A program made the translations under genes and the position numbers. Below the pieces are notes generated by a model, which saw only the letters and a program-made list of their open reading frames with translations, ran no database searches and had not been told where the DNA came from. This document shows, one piece after another, positions 1 to 7,736 of a DNA stretch of 64,000 nucleotides. Position 1 is the stretch's first letter, and the number at the start of each line of letters is the position of its first letter. The stretch spans positions 1,054,001 to 1,118,000 of the forward strand of contig CAVRLB010000001.1 in NCBI GenBank assembly GCA_963722295.1, written 5' to 3'. The DNA is from Brooklawnia sp032229645. GTDB taxonomy: Bacteria > Actinomycetota > Actinomycetes > Propionibacteriales > Propionibacteriaceae.

Positions 1-589
1 CGGCGAAGACTGCTGCGACGGGCGCGAAGGTCACCGAGACCCGCAGTCCGGCGAAGCCGCGCGGCGCAGCGAAAGGCAGGCGCACCCGCCAGAAGAGTTC
101 GTGCCGTGAGGCGTGCAGACTGCGAAGGGTATCGATCAGCCGGGCGTCCACAGCACGTATCCCGGCCAGCAGATTGAGTGCGACCGGGAAGAAGCAGAGC
201 AGCGCGACCACGATGACCTTGGCAGCCATGCCGTAGCCCAAGGCGATGGTGAGCAGCGGGCCGATGACGATGATCGGGATCGCCTGCGAAGCGATCAGCA
301 GGGGTGTCATGGCCGATCCGATGACCGGCAGATAGCCGGAAACGATGACGACGATCACCGCCACCGCGACGCCCAGCACAATGCCGGCGAGCGTTTCGCC
401 CAGCGTCAGCCAGGTGGCCGAGCCGAGCCTGGTCGGCCAGGTCGTGATCAACGAGTCCAGCACCGCCCGCGGAGAAGGAATGACGTAATCGGGAATCGCG
501 CCACTGGCGGTCACGCCGATCCAGATTGCCAGCACCAGCAGGACCGTGACCGTCGGCGGCAGGATCTTGCGCCGCAGGTAGGAATTCAT
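1..589 (-). CDS. ABC transporter permease of a thiamine-precursor importer (partial, 3' end beyond the window)
   Basis: About 196 codons are visible from the ATG at 589 to the window edge. The translation is hydrophobic with several membrane helices and the BPD_transp_1 / NitT-TauT permease look (ATLTLGETLAG-like stretch, then a coupling loop around DTLRSLHASRHELFWRVRLP). The start overlaps the stop of the ATPase gene upstream (ATGA), so the two are translationally coupled and co-transcribed behind a TPP riboswitch. By family knowledge this is a ThiX-type permease moving a thiamine pyrimidine precursor such as HMP or formylaminopyrimidine; the substrate is inferred from the riboswitch only. 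The substrate-binding protein (ThiY-like) is probably beyond the left edge. Confidence 0.85.
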   Translation of the reverse strand, partial: MNSYLRRKILPPTVTVLLVLAIWIGVTASGAIPDYVIPSPRAVLDSLITTWPTRLGSATWLTLGETLAGIVLGVAVAVIVVIVSGYLPVIGSAMTPLLIASQAIPIIVIGPLLTIALGYGMAAKVIVVALLCFFPVALNLLAGIRAVDARLIDTLRSLHASRHELFWRVRLPFAAPRGFAGLRVSVTFAPVAAVFA

Positions 590-1425
590 CGGTCCGCTCC
601 CGGGATCGCATCGCGTGGACCGGTACCGCCGGGATCCGCGAACGATTGCAGGATCTCCTGCCGGGCCTTGGCGAAGGCAGGGTCACCGAGGAGCAGTTCG
701 CGGGGCCGCTCGTCGTCGAACCAGCCGGGCCAGCTGGCCGCAGCGGTCGCCGGCTCCCCCGGTGCGACTCCTGCCAGCAGCACCACCTCCCGGGAGAGCA
801 GCAGTGCTTCGTCCACATCGTGGGTGACCATGATCAACGTGGCGCTCGAGCGGATGATCGTACGCCGCAGCCACTGCTGGATCTCGGCACGGGTGATGGC
901 ATCCAGCGCGCCGAGCGGCTCGTCCGCGAGCAGAATCGGCTTGTCGGCGAGCAGCGCCCGCGCCAGTGCAGCCCGCTGACGCATGCCGCCCGACAGCGCG
1001 GCAGGACGCGCGGATTCCCAATCCGACAACCCCCATTGCTGCAACGTGCCATGCGCCCGGGCCCTGGCCAGGGGGCGCCTGATACCGCGGTTGCGCAGGC
1101 TGATTGCGACATTGTCGAGCAGGTTCAGCCACGGCAGCAACGAATCGCCTTGGGGCATGATCGCACAGGACGCGAGCCTGCCGGCGGGGTCGTCGTGTCC
1201 GAGCACGCTGACCGCTCCGGTGTCCGGTTCGCGCAGCCCGGCGATGATCGAGAGCAGTGTGGATTTGCCGCAACCCGAGCGTCCGATCAAGGCAATGTGT
1301 CGGCCCTCGGGAACGGCGAGTCGCACTCGTCCCAAGACAGCGCGCTCGTCCTTCGGGTAGCGATAGCCGAGATCGTGGACGACGACCGCGGACGCTGAAG
1401 AATCGGCCGACACATCGGTGGCCAT
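586..1425 (-). CDS. ABC transporter ATP-binding protein of a thiamine-precursor importer (ThiZ-like)
   Basis: 279 aa nucleotide-binding subunit. Walker A GRSGCGKST, ABC signature LSGGMRQR and Walker B ILLADEPLGALD are all present, followed by the H-loop MVTHD, giving a complete ATPase of the NitT/TauT type. A longer open frame reaches 1473, but its first 16 codons lie inside the TPP riboswitch; I place the start at the ATG at 1425, seven bases after GGAGG. A second ATG at 1431 is possible but sits on top of the Shine-Dalgarno sequence. The gene ends in ATGA overlap with the permease. Control by thiamine pyrophosphate is expected because the riboswitch ends at the ribosome-binding site. It energises import of a thiamine precursor; the exact ligand cannot be read from the ATPase. 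Confidence 0.88.
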   Translation of the reverse strand: MATDVSADSSASAVVVHDLGYRYPKDERAVLGRVRLAVPEGRHIALIGRSGCGKSTLLSIIAGLREPDTGAVSVLGHDDPAGRLASCAIMPQGDSLLPWLNLLDNVAISLRNRGIRRPLARARAHGTLQQWGLSDWESARPAALSGGMRQRAALARALLADKPILLADEPLGALDAITRAEIQQWLRRTIIRSSATLIMVTHDVDEALLLSREVVLLAGVAPGEPATAAASWPGWFDDERPRELLLGDPAFAKARQEILQSFADPGGTGPRDAIPGADR

Positions 1426-1426
1426 C

Positions 1427-1503
1427 GACATCCCTCCGCTCATCCGAATGAGGTCAGGTTCAACGGGTGTCATCTCAGCCCCGGCGGGGCACCCCGTGTC
1501 GTC
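1427..1503 (-). promoter_or_regulatory. TPP riboswitch (THI element)
   Basis: Read on the minus strand, the sequence contains ACGGGGTGCCCC, then GGGGCTGAGATGACACCC, GTTGAACCTGACCTC and GAGCGGAGGGATG. These are the conserved blocks of the TPP riboswitch (GGGGTGCCC, CTGAGA, ACCCGTTGAACCTGA, and the closing GNGNAGGGA) in order and at normal spacing. The last block contains the Shine-Dalgarno sequence of the ATPase gene, so control is most simply translational: TPP binding would close P1 and hide GGAGGG. Confidence 0.95.
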
Positions 1504-1507
1504 TTAA

Positions 1508-2950
1508 CTAACGCGCCGAACTATAGCAGTCCGCCTCAGGTTCGGGCGTGGTGATGCGGATGGCTCCTGCTGCGGTGACCGTGTAGCGGTAGCCGTGGGG
1601 TGAGGTCCAATGGTAGACGCCCGGGGTCGGCTGTGAGAGTGTCCACTTTCCGTGAGTTTTCGCACGGTGGGCTTTTCTTGACACGGGTCCGAGGTTGCCG
1701 AGGCGGGTTTGACCTGGTCGGCCCTTCACGTAGGCAACTGTGTGGTCGGCATCACAGTTGGACGCCTTCGTGGTGGCGTAGGGGAAGATGTCCACGGGGT
1801 TGCGCTGTTCGAGAGCGAAGCGCATCTTGGTCGGTGTTTCGTAGCAGTCGACGGGACGCAGGCCCGCGGGATCAATGATCGGCCGGAGGTTGACTTTCGC
1901 TCCAGCGAGAAACTCTGGGAGACGCGCAGTGAGGAGCGGACCCCAGCCCTCGACGCGTGCGACACCGGTGGCACTGCTCGACTCGTTGGCGCTGAGAGCA
2001 GGGTCGTCGGACGAGATATGCACGATCAGGGTGCAGTCGATCGGCTTACGGACCACGGTATCTGCTGGCGAGCTGGCGCCTACCTGGGTGGGACTTGGCA
2101 AGGCGAAACCTGGCTGATCGTTGGCCAGCCCGTTGTAGGCGTTTTGGGTGATGATCCCGAACGCGAGCGAACGTCTGCGGTCCACATCACGCAAGAGCGC
2201 AGTGTCAGGTTTGGCGGAGAAGAGAGTCGCGACATGATTCAGGACTTCGTTGAACTTGATGCCGTCTGCCGCATCGACTACCCCGAAGAGGTTCACGTGG
2301 CCATCTTCGATCGGTGAGACCCGGATCCGGCGGGAGTCCCGGCGGCCTTGTTCCCGCTGCATCGCGAGATCAGGGTCGGCTTGGATGATCTGTCCGGGCA
2401 GTGCCTTCATGACCCTGACCCAAGGCAGCATCCCCACGCTCGTGGCGATCGCGGCATCGACCTTGCGCGCCGCCCGATAGGCGAGGTGGGAGCATTCGAA
2501 GCAGATCTTCATGGCCTGCCAGACGCGCACGCTGCCGGCGAGGACGGCTTCCCACAACTCGGGGTGCCGGTGGCGTAGGTCCAGGGCGTCACCGATCCTG
2601 CCGAGTGCGGTCTTCTGGGAGACCCCAAGTAGTGCACCTAGCTCGAGGGCGAGGAATTCGGCGACTTGAGGGGTGCCATCATGGCCGGGCTGAATCAATC
2701 GTTCAATGCCGGCGCCGACGGCTTCGTGGTCAATCTCCCAGCGGTCTGCTGCCCGGATGATCTCCACCAGTTCGGCGATCTCGGCGGCGACGAGCTGCTG
2801 ATGCGCATGATCGATCGCCTCCAGAATCTCCCGGTTCGACTCATGTTCGATCACCAGCGCTGTGGAGAGCACCGGCTGCGCACTCGCTGCGGTCAACGCC
2901 GCGGCCGGCGGCCGCCGAGCTTCGCGGGGTTCCAGGAGTGTATGCTTCAT
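1508..2950 (-). CDS. DUF222 / HNH endonuclease domain protein (13E12 repeat family)
   Basis: 480 aa. The N-terminal two thirds is the DUF222 region, mostly helical, and the C-terminal part carries an HNH nuclease motif (CDADHTV near residue 398, then NLGPVSRKAHRAKTHGKW). Proteins of this type are multicopy in actinobacteria; many look like mobile or stress-linked genes and the cellular role is not settled. The upstream region is unusual: a near-perfect LexA box sits directly against a TAATAT -10 element six bases before the ATG, with no Shine-Dalgarno sequence, so the mRNA is probably leaderless and SOS-regulated. It is monocistronic between the thiamine locus and vapBC. The ATG at 2950 is the natural start because of that promoter. 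Confidence 0.88.
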   Translation of the reverse strand: MKHTLLEPREARRPPAAALTAASAQPVLSTALVIEHESNREILEAIDHAHQQLVAAEIAELVEIIRAADRWEIDHEAVGAGIERLIQPGHDGTPQVAEFLALELGALLGVSQKTALGRIGDALDLRHRHPELWEAVLAGSVRVWQAMKICFECSHLAYRAARKVDAAIATSVGMLPWVRVMKALPGQIIQADPDLAMQREQGRRDSRRIRVSPIEDGHVNLFGVVDAADGIKFNEVLNHVATLFSAKPDTALLRDVDRRRSLAFGIITQNAYNGLANDQPGFALPSPTQVGASSPADTVVRKPIDCTLIVHISSDDPALSANESSSATGVARVEGWGPLLTARLPEFLAGAKVNLRPIIDPAGLRPVDCYETPTKMRFALEQRNPVDIFPYATTKASNCDADHTVAYVKGRPGQTRLGNLGPVSRKAHRAKTHGKWTLSQPTPGVYHWTSPHGYRYTVTAAGAIRITTPEPEADCYSSAR

Positions 2951-2956
2951 GTTCTA

Positions 2957-2979
2957 ATATTAATCGAACTCATGTTCGT
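2957..2979 (-). promoter_or_regulatory. SOS promoter: LexA box next to a leaderless -10
   Basis: On the minus strand ACGAACATGAGTTCGA (2964-2979) matches the actinobacterial LexA consensus CGAAC-N4-GTTCG exactly in both half sites. It is followed one base later by TAATAT (2957-2962), six bases, and the start codon of the DUF222-HNH gene. Bound LexA would cover the promoter core. This is read directly from sequence; SOS regulation is inferred. Confidence 0.8.
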
Positions 2980-3128
2980 CCGCAAGGGTTCCGGCAGGAT
3001 CTTTTCACTGTCTTTGTTCGATTTAATCGACCCACGACCATTTCCGCGTTCCTGCGCTGCTGCAAGGTCGCCGGCCTACTGGCTCCGACAGCACGTTGCC
3101 ATCGCGCCCGCGCGACAGAGTTAGATGG

Positions 3129-3134
3129 TAATCT
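3129..3134 (+). promoter_or_regulatory. -10 element of a probable leaderless vapBC transcript
   Basis: TAATCT lies exactly six bases before the ATG of the antitoxin gene, the spacing expected when transcription starts at the A of the start codon. No Shine-Dalgarno sequence is visible in front of the gene. Confidence 0.55.
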
Positions 3135-3140
3135 GGCCCC

Positions 3141-3386
3141 ATGCGCACAACCATCGATTCCGGCGGGCGGATTGTCATACCAAAGGAACTACGCGACGCC
3201 CTTGAGTTGAAGCCGGGACAATACGTCGACATCGCCATGCTCGATGGGCGAATCAGTATCGACGTGTCAGGCGTCGGCATGCACTTGGAAACACCAGACG
3301 GCATCCCTGTGGCGATACCGGACGAGCCGATCGAGCCGCTCACGGTCGATACAGTGCGGGGCGTATTGGAGCATCTGCGCCGATGA
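3141..3386 (+). CDS. vapB: AbrB/VapB-family antitoxin
   Basis: 81 aa. The first 45 residues form an AbrB/MazE-type swapped-hairpin DNA-binding domain (RTTIDSGGRIVIPKELRDAL followed by LKPGQYVDI), and the C-terminal tail is the part expected to wrap the toxin. The stop overlaps the toxin start by ATGA, the usual arrangement that couples antitoxin and toxin translation. Antitoxins of this group bind their own promoter, so autoregulation is likely, although I do not see an obvious operator palindrome. The gene starts with a probable leaderless promoter. Recognised by motif and context; which VapB subclass is not determined. Confidence 0.88.
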   Translation: MRTTIDSGGRIVIPKELRDALELKPGQYVDIAMLDGRISIDVSGVGMHLETPDGIPVAIPDEPIEPLTVDTVRGVLEHLRR

Positions 3387-3793
3387 AAGCGCTGGATACA
3401 GGCGTTGTCGTTGCTGCATTCGCCCGCTGGCACGACGCACATCACATCGCGCGCGCAGCGCTTTCCTTGCAGCCACAAATCGCCGGGCACTCACTCGTCG
3501 AGAGCTACAGCGTGTTGACGCGGTTGCCAGGCCCACATCGTGTCCGCAAAGAACTGGCAGCAGAGTTCCTTGAGCTTGCGTTTCCAGACGCGCCGTTGTG
3601 CCTCAGCTCGCTACAACTTCGCAATCTCGTAACAACGCGCCTACCAACGCTCGGTATCGCTGGCGGAGCCGTTTATGACGCGATCATCGCCGAAACAGTG
3701 CGCCTCGCGAGTGGCACTCTAGTCACGCTCGACCGGCGAGCCCTGTCTACCTACGAGCGAATCGGATGCCCGGCTGAGCTTCTCGGGTACTGA
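3383..3793 (+). CDS. vapC: PIN-domain ribonuclease toxin, VapC family
   Basis: 136 aa, normal for VapC. The acidic residues of the PIN fold are visible: Asp in ALDTGVVV near the N-terminus, Glu in HSLVESYSV, Asp in YDAIIAETVR and Asp in LVTLDRRAL, so the Mg-dependent RNase site looks complete. The start overlaps vapB by four bases. The 3' end overlaps by 47 bases the extended tail of the broken AraC gene on the other strand. Targets of VapC toxins are usually tRNAs or rRNA; the target here is unknown. The pair is probably functional because both frames are intact. Confidence 0.88.
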   Translation: MKALDTGVVVAAFARWHDAHHIARAALSLQPQIAGHSLVESYSVLTRLPGPHRVRKELAAEFLELAFPDAPLCLSSLQLRNLVTTRLPTLGIAGGAVYDAIIAETVRLASGTLVTLDRRALSTYERIGCPAELLGY

Positions 3794-4939
3794 TTGATTG
3801 AATCAGTACCCGACAACATGACGACGCATCGCGACGCAGAACCCCGCTCGGGCACGGATCGGCAGCGAGGCGGCGATCGACGCACTTCCGAAATGGCAAC
3901 TTTCCGGATGAACCGCCCTCTAATCCACCGTGCCCTGAAGCGAGCCTCTTCTGTCTTGCGCCGCGGTACTGGCTGGGCCGCAGACCGGTTTCCCGGCGGA
4001 ACAGCTCGGCGAATCGTCCGGGAGATGCATAGCCGACGGCGGAAGCAACATGGGCGATGGTCAGATCATCGCGACGTAGGAGTTCTTTGGCGCGCCGGAT
4101 GCGGCAGCGATGCAGGTAGCCGATGGCGCTGACACCCGCCACGGCACGGAAGCTCTCCTTGAATTTGGTCTGGCCCATGCATGCCAGATTGGCTAGTTCG
4201 ACCAAGGTAAGCGCCTCTGCGTGGTGCCGATCGATATGGGCCATCACCGAATGAATGCGGCGCTGATCGTCCGCGCTGGTTCTGGACGCTCGGACGTCGG
4301 GCAGTCTCCTGGTCCGCTCAACCAACAGTCCCAGCACCTGAAGGACCGTCCCTTCGTACCACAGACAACTCCTCGGCGACTCTCCCGCCTGGGCCACAGC
4401 CGCATGAGCTTCGCCCGCAGCTGCGGCCAGTTGCTGCCATCGGTATTCAGCGACTCGAAAGCATCGGCGACACCGCTGAACTGTCCCCCGTATTCCGCGT
4501 CCAGATAGCGGTGCGAATACTCGGGAGTGACCTCGACCCCGACACTTCTGATCGGCACTTGGCCTCGTACCAGGGCATGCCAGCCGGTCGGACGCGAGCA
4601 GTAGCCGGCGACGTGATCGGAGCGCAACACTCGTGGCGGATCGTATTGTTCACCGGCGATCGACTCATACCAGGTCACGCTCACGTAATCGGGCAGCGTG
4701 AAACTCAGTGGCGAATCCCGCGCCAGGGTGAAATCGTGAATGGCGATCGACCACTGCCCGGTGGGCGAATAGAGATGGTAGTTCCCGGCACCGACTTCTT
4801 CCGGCACCTCATACGACATCCAGGTTTCACCGAAACCGAGCGGCGGAGAGATCTGGCGGAAACCGAAGCTGGCAACACTCGGCTGATGGATGCCGCTCAC
4901 CAGGTGTCGCACCGTCTGTAACCTCTCACCCAGTCGCAT
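3747..4939 (-). pseudogene. AraC-family transcriptional regulator broken by a frameshift
   Basis: The N-terminal half (4939 to about 4390) carries a regulator-like sensing region beginning MRLGERLQTVRHLVSG. The C-terminal half is in a different frame (GTG at 4397 down to 3747) and holds the two AraC helix-turn-helix motifs (LTLVELANLACMGQTKFKESF and TIAHVASAVGYASPGRFAELFRRETGLRPSQYR, each quoted in part). The frames meet at about 4385-4400, where KLMRL would continue to AQAGESP if one or two bases were changed. The second frame also runs about 70 codons past the normal AraC end into vapC. It sits divergently from the ECF transporter, which it probably once controlled. A sequencing error is the main alternative to real decay. 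Confidence 0.75.
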
Positions 4940-5039
4940 CGCGCCGAATCAGATACCACGATCGGACGCAGTCTTGAGCCGATCGGACGCTTTCCCTATA
5001 CGCCAGACCAACCACGCCCTGCCGAACACTATATTCCAC

Positions 5040-5058
5040 GAAGGTAAGGGTTGCCTAA
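5040..5058 (+). promoter_or_regulatory. Possible DtxR/IdeR iron box before the ECF transporter
   Basis: GAAGGTAAGGGTTGCCTAA agrees with the DtxR consensus TTAGGTTAGCCTAACCTAA at 12 of 19 positions, with the conserved AGGT and CCTAA arms kept. It lies 47 bases before the S-component start and after the broken AraC gene. Weaker than the site at 15916. Confidence 0.45.
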
Positions 5059-5104
5059 GCTTGCCCCGGCCGGGAACCATCTGCTTGCCGAAAAGGGAAT
5101 GAGC

Positions 5105-5740
5105 ATGCGTGAGCAAGTCCGCGAAAACACCAGGACGACCCGGGCGTCCGATGCAAAGAAGGGGCTATCGGCCCGCGACCTGATTACCACCGGCATCTTC
5201 ATCGCCATCTTCTTCGTCTTCACGATGGCCGGCGGAACGATCGCGATCAGCCCTGTACTGACCTTCGCCATGCCCGCAACGGTCGCATTGGTCACCGGGC
5301 CCATCTATCTGCTGCTCATCGCGAAGGTGCCCAAGCACGGTCCGATCATCATCCTCGGAGCCGTGATGGGCATCTTAATGTTCGTGACGGGCATGTTCTG
5401 GCTGTGGTCGATCGCCTATGTCGTGGCCGCGATACTCGCGGACCTCATCGCCGGAGCCGGCAAGTTCGGCAACCGGACGCTGAACATCGTCAGCTTCCTC
5501 GTCTTCTCGCTGAACCCGATGGGCTCCTATCTGATGTTGTGGATCAGCCCGGCCAGCTACGCCGCCTATCTGACCGGCAAGGGCACCGACCCGGCGTATA
5601 TGGAGACCATGTCCGCCACCGGAACGGTCTGGGTGCTGCCGGCGATGATCATCGCCATCCTGGTCTGCGGGCTGATCAGCGCATTGTTGGGGCAGAAGCT
5701 CCTGCGCAAGCAGTTCGAGAAAGCCGGCGCCACCGCGTGA
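5105..5740 (+). CDS. ECF transporter substrate-binding (S) component, Trep_Strep / MptD family
   Basis: 211 aa integral membrane protein with about six helices; the first begins at LITTGIFIAIFFVFTMAGG and later ones include GPIIILGAVMGILMFVTG. The length and pattern fit the Trep_Strep (TIGR02185) group of ECF S components, whose members have been linked to heme or metal uptake in some Firmicutes; the ligand here is not known. I use the ATG at 5105 because AAGGGA lies at proper spacing; the ATG at 5099 abuts that Shine-Dalgarno sequence. The gene overlaps ecfT (GTGA). A DtxR-like site upstream suggests iron control. The module's ATPase is truncated, so this transporter may no longer be energised by its own partner. 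Confidence 0.78.
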   Translation: MREQVRENTRTTRASDAKKGLSARDLITTGIFIAIFFVFTMAGGTIAISPVLTFAMPATVALVTGPIYLLLIAKVPKHGPIIILGAVMGILMFVTGMFWLWSIAYVVAAILADLIAGAGKFGNRTLNIVSFLVFSLNPMGSYLMLWISPASYAAYLTGKGTDPAYMETMSATGTVWVLPAMIIAILVCGLISALLGQKLLRKQFEKAGATA

Positions 5741-6462
5741 GCGCACTGACCAGGAAGCAGCCTCGCCGACTCCATGTCGACCCCAGGACGAAGCTGGCGA
5801 TGCTGCTGGTAGTGGTGCTCGCGACGATCGTCGCTCCTACCTGGCAGTGCGAGGCATTGGTCATGGGGTTCTCCGCGATTATCACGATCTCATGGGGCCG
5901 ATGGCGCTACGCACTCCTGATGACCACAGCCTATGGGCTTGTCATCGCCGGAATGCTCGCACTCGCCTCGACAACCGCGAACGCCCTGACCACGATGGTG
6001 ATGGCCTTCTTCATGCTCGTCCGCAAGGTCTTCCCGTGCGCCCTACTGGCCGGCGGGGTGGTCTCGACCACGCGCACCGGCGAATTCATGGCCGCGCTCA
6101 CCGAGCTGCGGGTGCCCCGGACGCTGTCCATCCCGCTGGCCGTGATGATGCGATATCTGCCGATGGTGCGCGAGGACTGGCATTTCATCTCGGACGCCAT
6201 GCGAATGCGTGGTCTCTCGCCAACCCCGCTCGGGCTGCTGCGCACCCCGGCGAGAACGGTCGAGTGCGTCTATGTGCCCATGTTGATGTCCGCCAGCACG
6301 ACCGCCGATGAACTGTCGATGGCGTCCATCGCCCGGGGTATCGAGAACCCTGCCCGGCACACCAGCCTGGTGCCACTACGCTTCACCGGCGTGGACGCCC
6401 TCACGCTGGCCTTGGGCGCCTGCTTGCTCGCCGTGATGATCGTGACCGGAGCAGCCCGATGA
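5737..6462 (+). CDS. ecfT: ECF transporter transmembrane component EcfT
   Basis: 241 aa beginning at a GTG that overlaps the S-component stop. It contains the hydrophobic N-terminal segments (KLAMLLVVVLATIVAP) and the cytoplasmic coupling helices with the Ala-Arg-Gly type signatures of EcfT (DAMRMRGLSP and ASIARGIENPARHT). EcfT links the S component to the ATPases. The reading frame is complete and the stop overlaps the ecfA start (ATGA), so S, T and A form one operon. An open frame extends upstream to 5404 but runs inside the S gene and is not used. Confidence 0.85.
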   Translation: MSALTRKQPRRLHVDPRTKLAMLLVVVLATIVAPTWQCEALVMGFSAIITISWGRWRYALLMTTAYGLVIAGMLALASTTANALTTMVMAFFMLVRKVFPCALLAGGVVSTTRTGEFMAALTELRVPRTLSIPLAVMMRYLPMVREDWHFISDAMRMRGLSPTPLGLLRTPARTVECVYVPMLMSASTTADELSMASIARGIENPARHTSLVPLRFTGVDALTLALGACLLAVMIVTGAAR

Positions 6463-7736
6463 TCCGTTTCGAGAATGTCAGTTTCAGTTACGACAGTGGC
6501 GGCGCCGAATCAGGGGTATCCGAGATCGATTTCGAGGTCGCGGCGGGCGAATGCGTGCTGTTCTGCGGAGCGTCCGGTTCGGGGAAGACCACGATCGCGA
6601 AACTGGCGAACGGGCTGGCCCCCGACTTCATCCCCGGCCAGATGAGTGGCCGGATACTCGTTGATGGCCGAGACCTCGCCGAATTGGAATCCTGGGAGCG
6701 AGCCCGGCTGATCGGGTCGGTCTTTCAGAATCCGCGCACCCAGTTCTTCAATACCGATGTGGCAGGTGAAGTCGCGTTCGCCATGGAATGCCTGGCTTGG
6801 CCCGGGCAACGGCTGCGGTCACGCACCAGCGAAGTGATGTCCGCGCTCGAGCTGGCGTCCTTGGCCGACCGCAGCATCTTCTCCTTGTCGGGAGGCGAGC
6901 GCCAACGGGTGGCCTTCGCGTCCGCCTATGCGGCGATGCCCGGCAACTATGTGCTTGACGAGCCGACCAGCAATCTGGACGCTCGAGCGACAGATCACCT
7001 TGCCGAGTATGTGCGGCTGGCGAAGGCCGAAGGGGCGTCCACCCTGGTCGCCGAACACCGGCTGTATTGGCTCAGCGACTGCGTTGACACGGTGGTCTGG
7101 CTGCGCGATGGCCGGATCGGCCAGGTCTTCACCCGCGATGAGTTCTGGGCTCTCGATGCGGGCGAGCGGGCCGCTATGGGGTTGCGATGCACCGACCTCG
7201 ATGAGGTGGCCTGGTCGACGGAAGACCGGTATCGCCCGCTGCTCCCGGTGGAACGATCTCTTCTCGGCAGTGGTGGCCAATCCCACGAGGACGACGCAGC
7301 TTCGGCGTCCGGATACTATCTGGAAGCCGAATCCCTGACCGCGTCCTATCGCGGCAACGACGTGCTCACCGCCTTCTCAGGAATCGGCGACATGGGTCAG
7401 CAAGATCAGCGAATCGCGGTGCACGATCTCACGCTGGTATTGCGCACCCAGGTCGGCCGCAAGGTCGAACGTCCGGCGTCCGAGCATGGCAGGCAGTTCG
7501 TCCGAGTCGAAGTTCACCAGGCCGCGGGCCACCGGGATGCCGGACGGGGTTACCAGGTCGACCGGGTCTCCGGCGGTGAAGTTGCCTGTCACCCGGGTAA
7601 TACCTGCCGCCAACAGCGAGGCATTCGACCCGATGACCGCATGCACCGCTCCTGCGTCCATGAAGAGCGCACCCCGTGCAACCGACGCGTGTGCCAGCCA
7701 CAGGAGCCTGCGCGGGCGCCGCTTGTCGATCGGTGA
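6459..7736 (+). pseudogene. ecfA: ECF transporter ATPase EcfA, truncated within its second ATPase domain
   Basis: The first 225 or so residues are a full ABC ATPase: Walker A GASGSGKTT, Q-loop FQNPRTQFF, signature LSGGERQRVAFA, Walker B YVLDEPTSNLD and H-loop AEH. A linker leads to the start of a second domain (YYLEAESLTASYRGNDVL, residues 286-303), after which the homology stops near 7370. From there the frame continues antisense through the last 360 bases of proB to a chance stop at 7736. Fused EcfA-EcfA proteins should hold two full ATPase domains, so the second half is lost by deletion or rearrangement. The first domain could still be made but with a foreign tail of about 120 residues. 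Confidence 0.82.

Noticed and set aside
1426..1473. N-terminal extension of the thiamine ATPase from 1473
   Set aside because: It lies within the TPP riboswitch and is not a coding start.
2834..2851. Second LexA-like sequence inside the DUF222 gene (TTCGACTCATGTTCGA)
   Set aside because: Left arm is CGAC, missing one base of CGAAC, and it lies in coding sequence.
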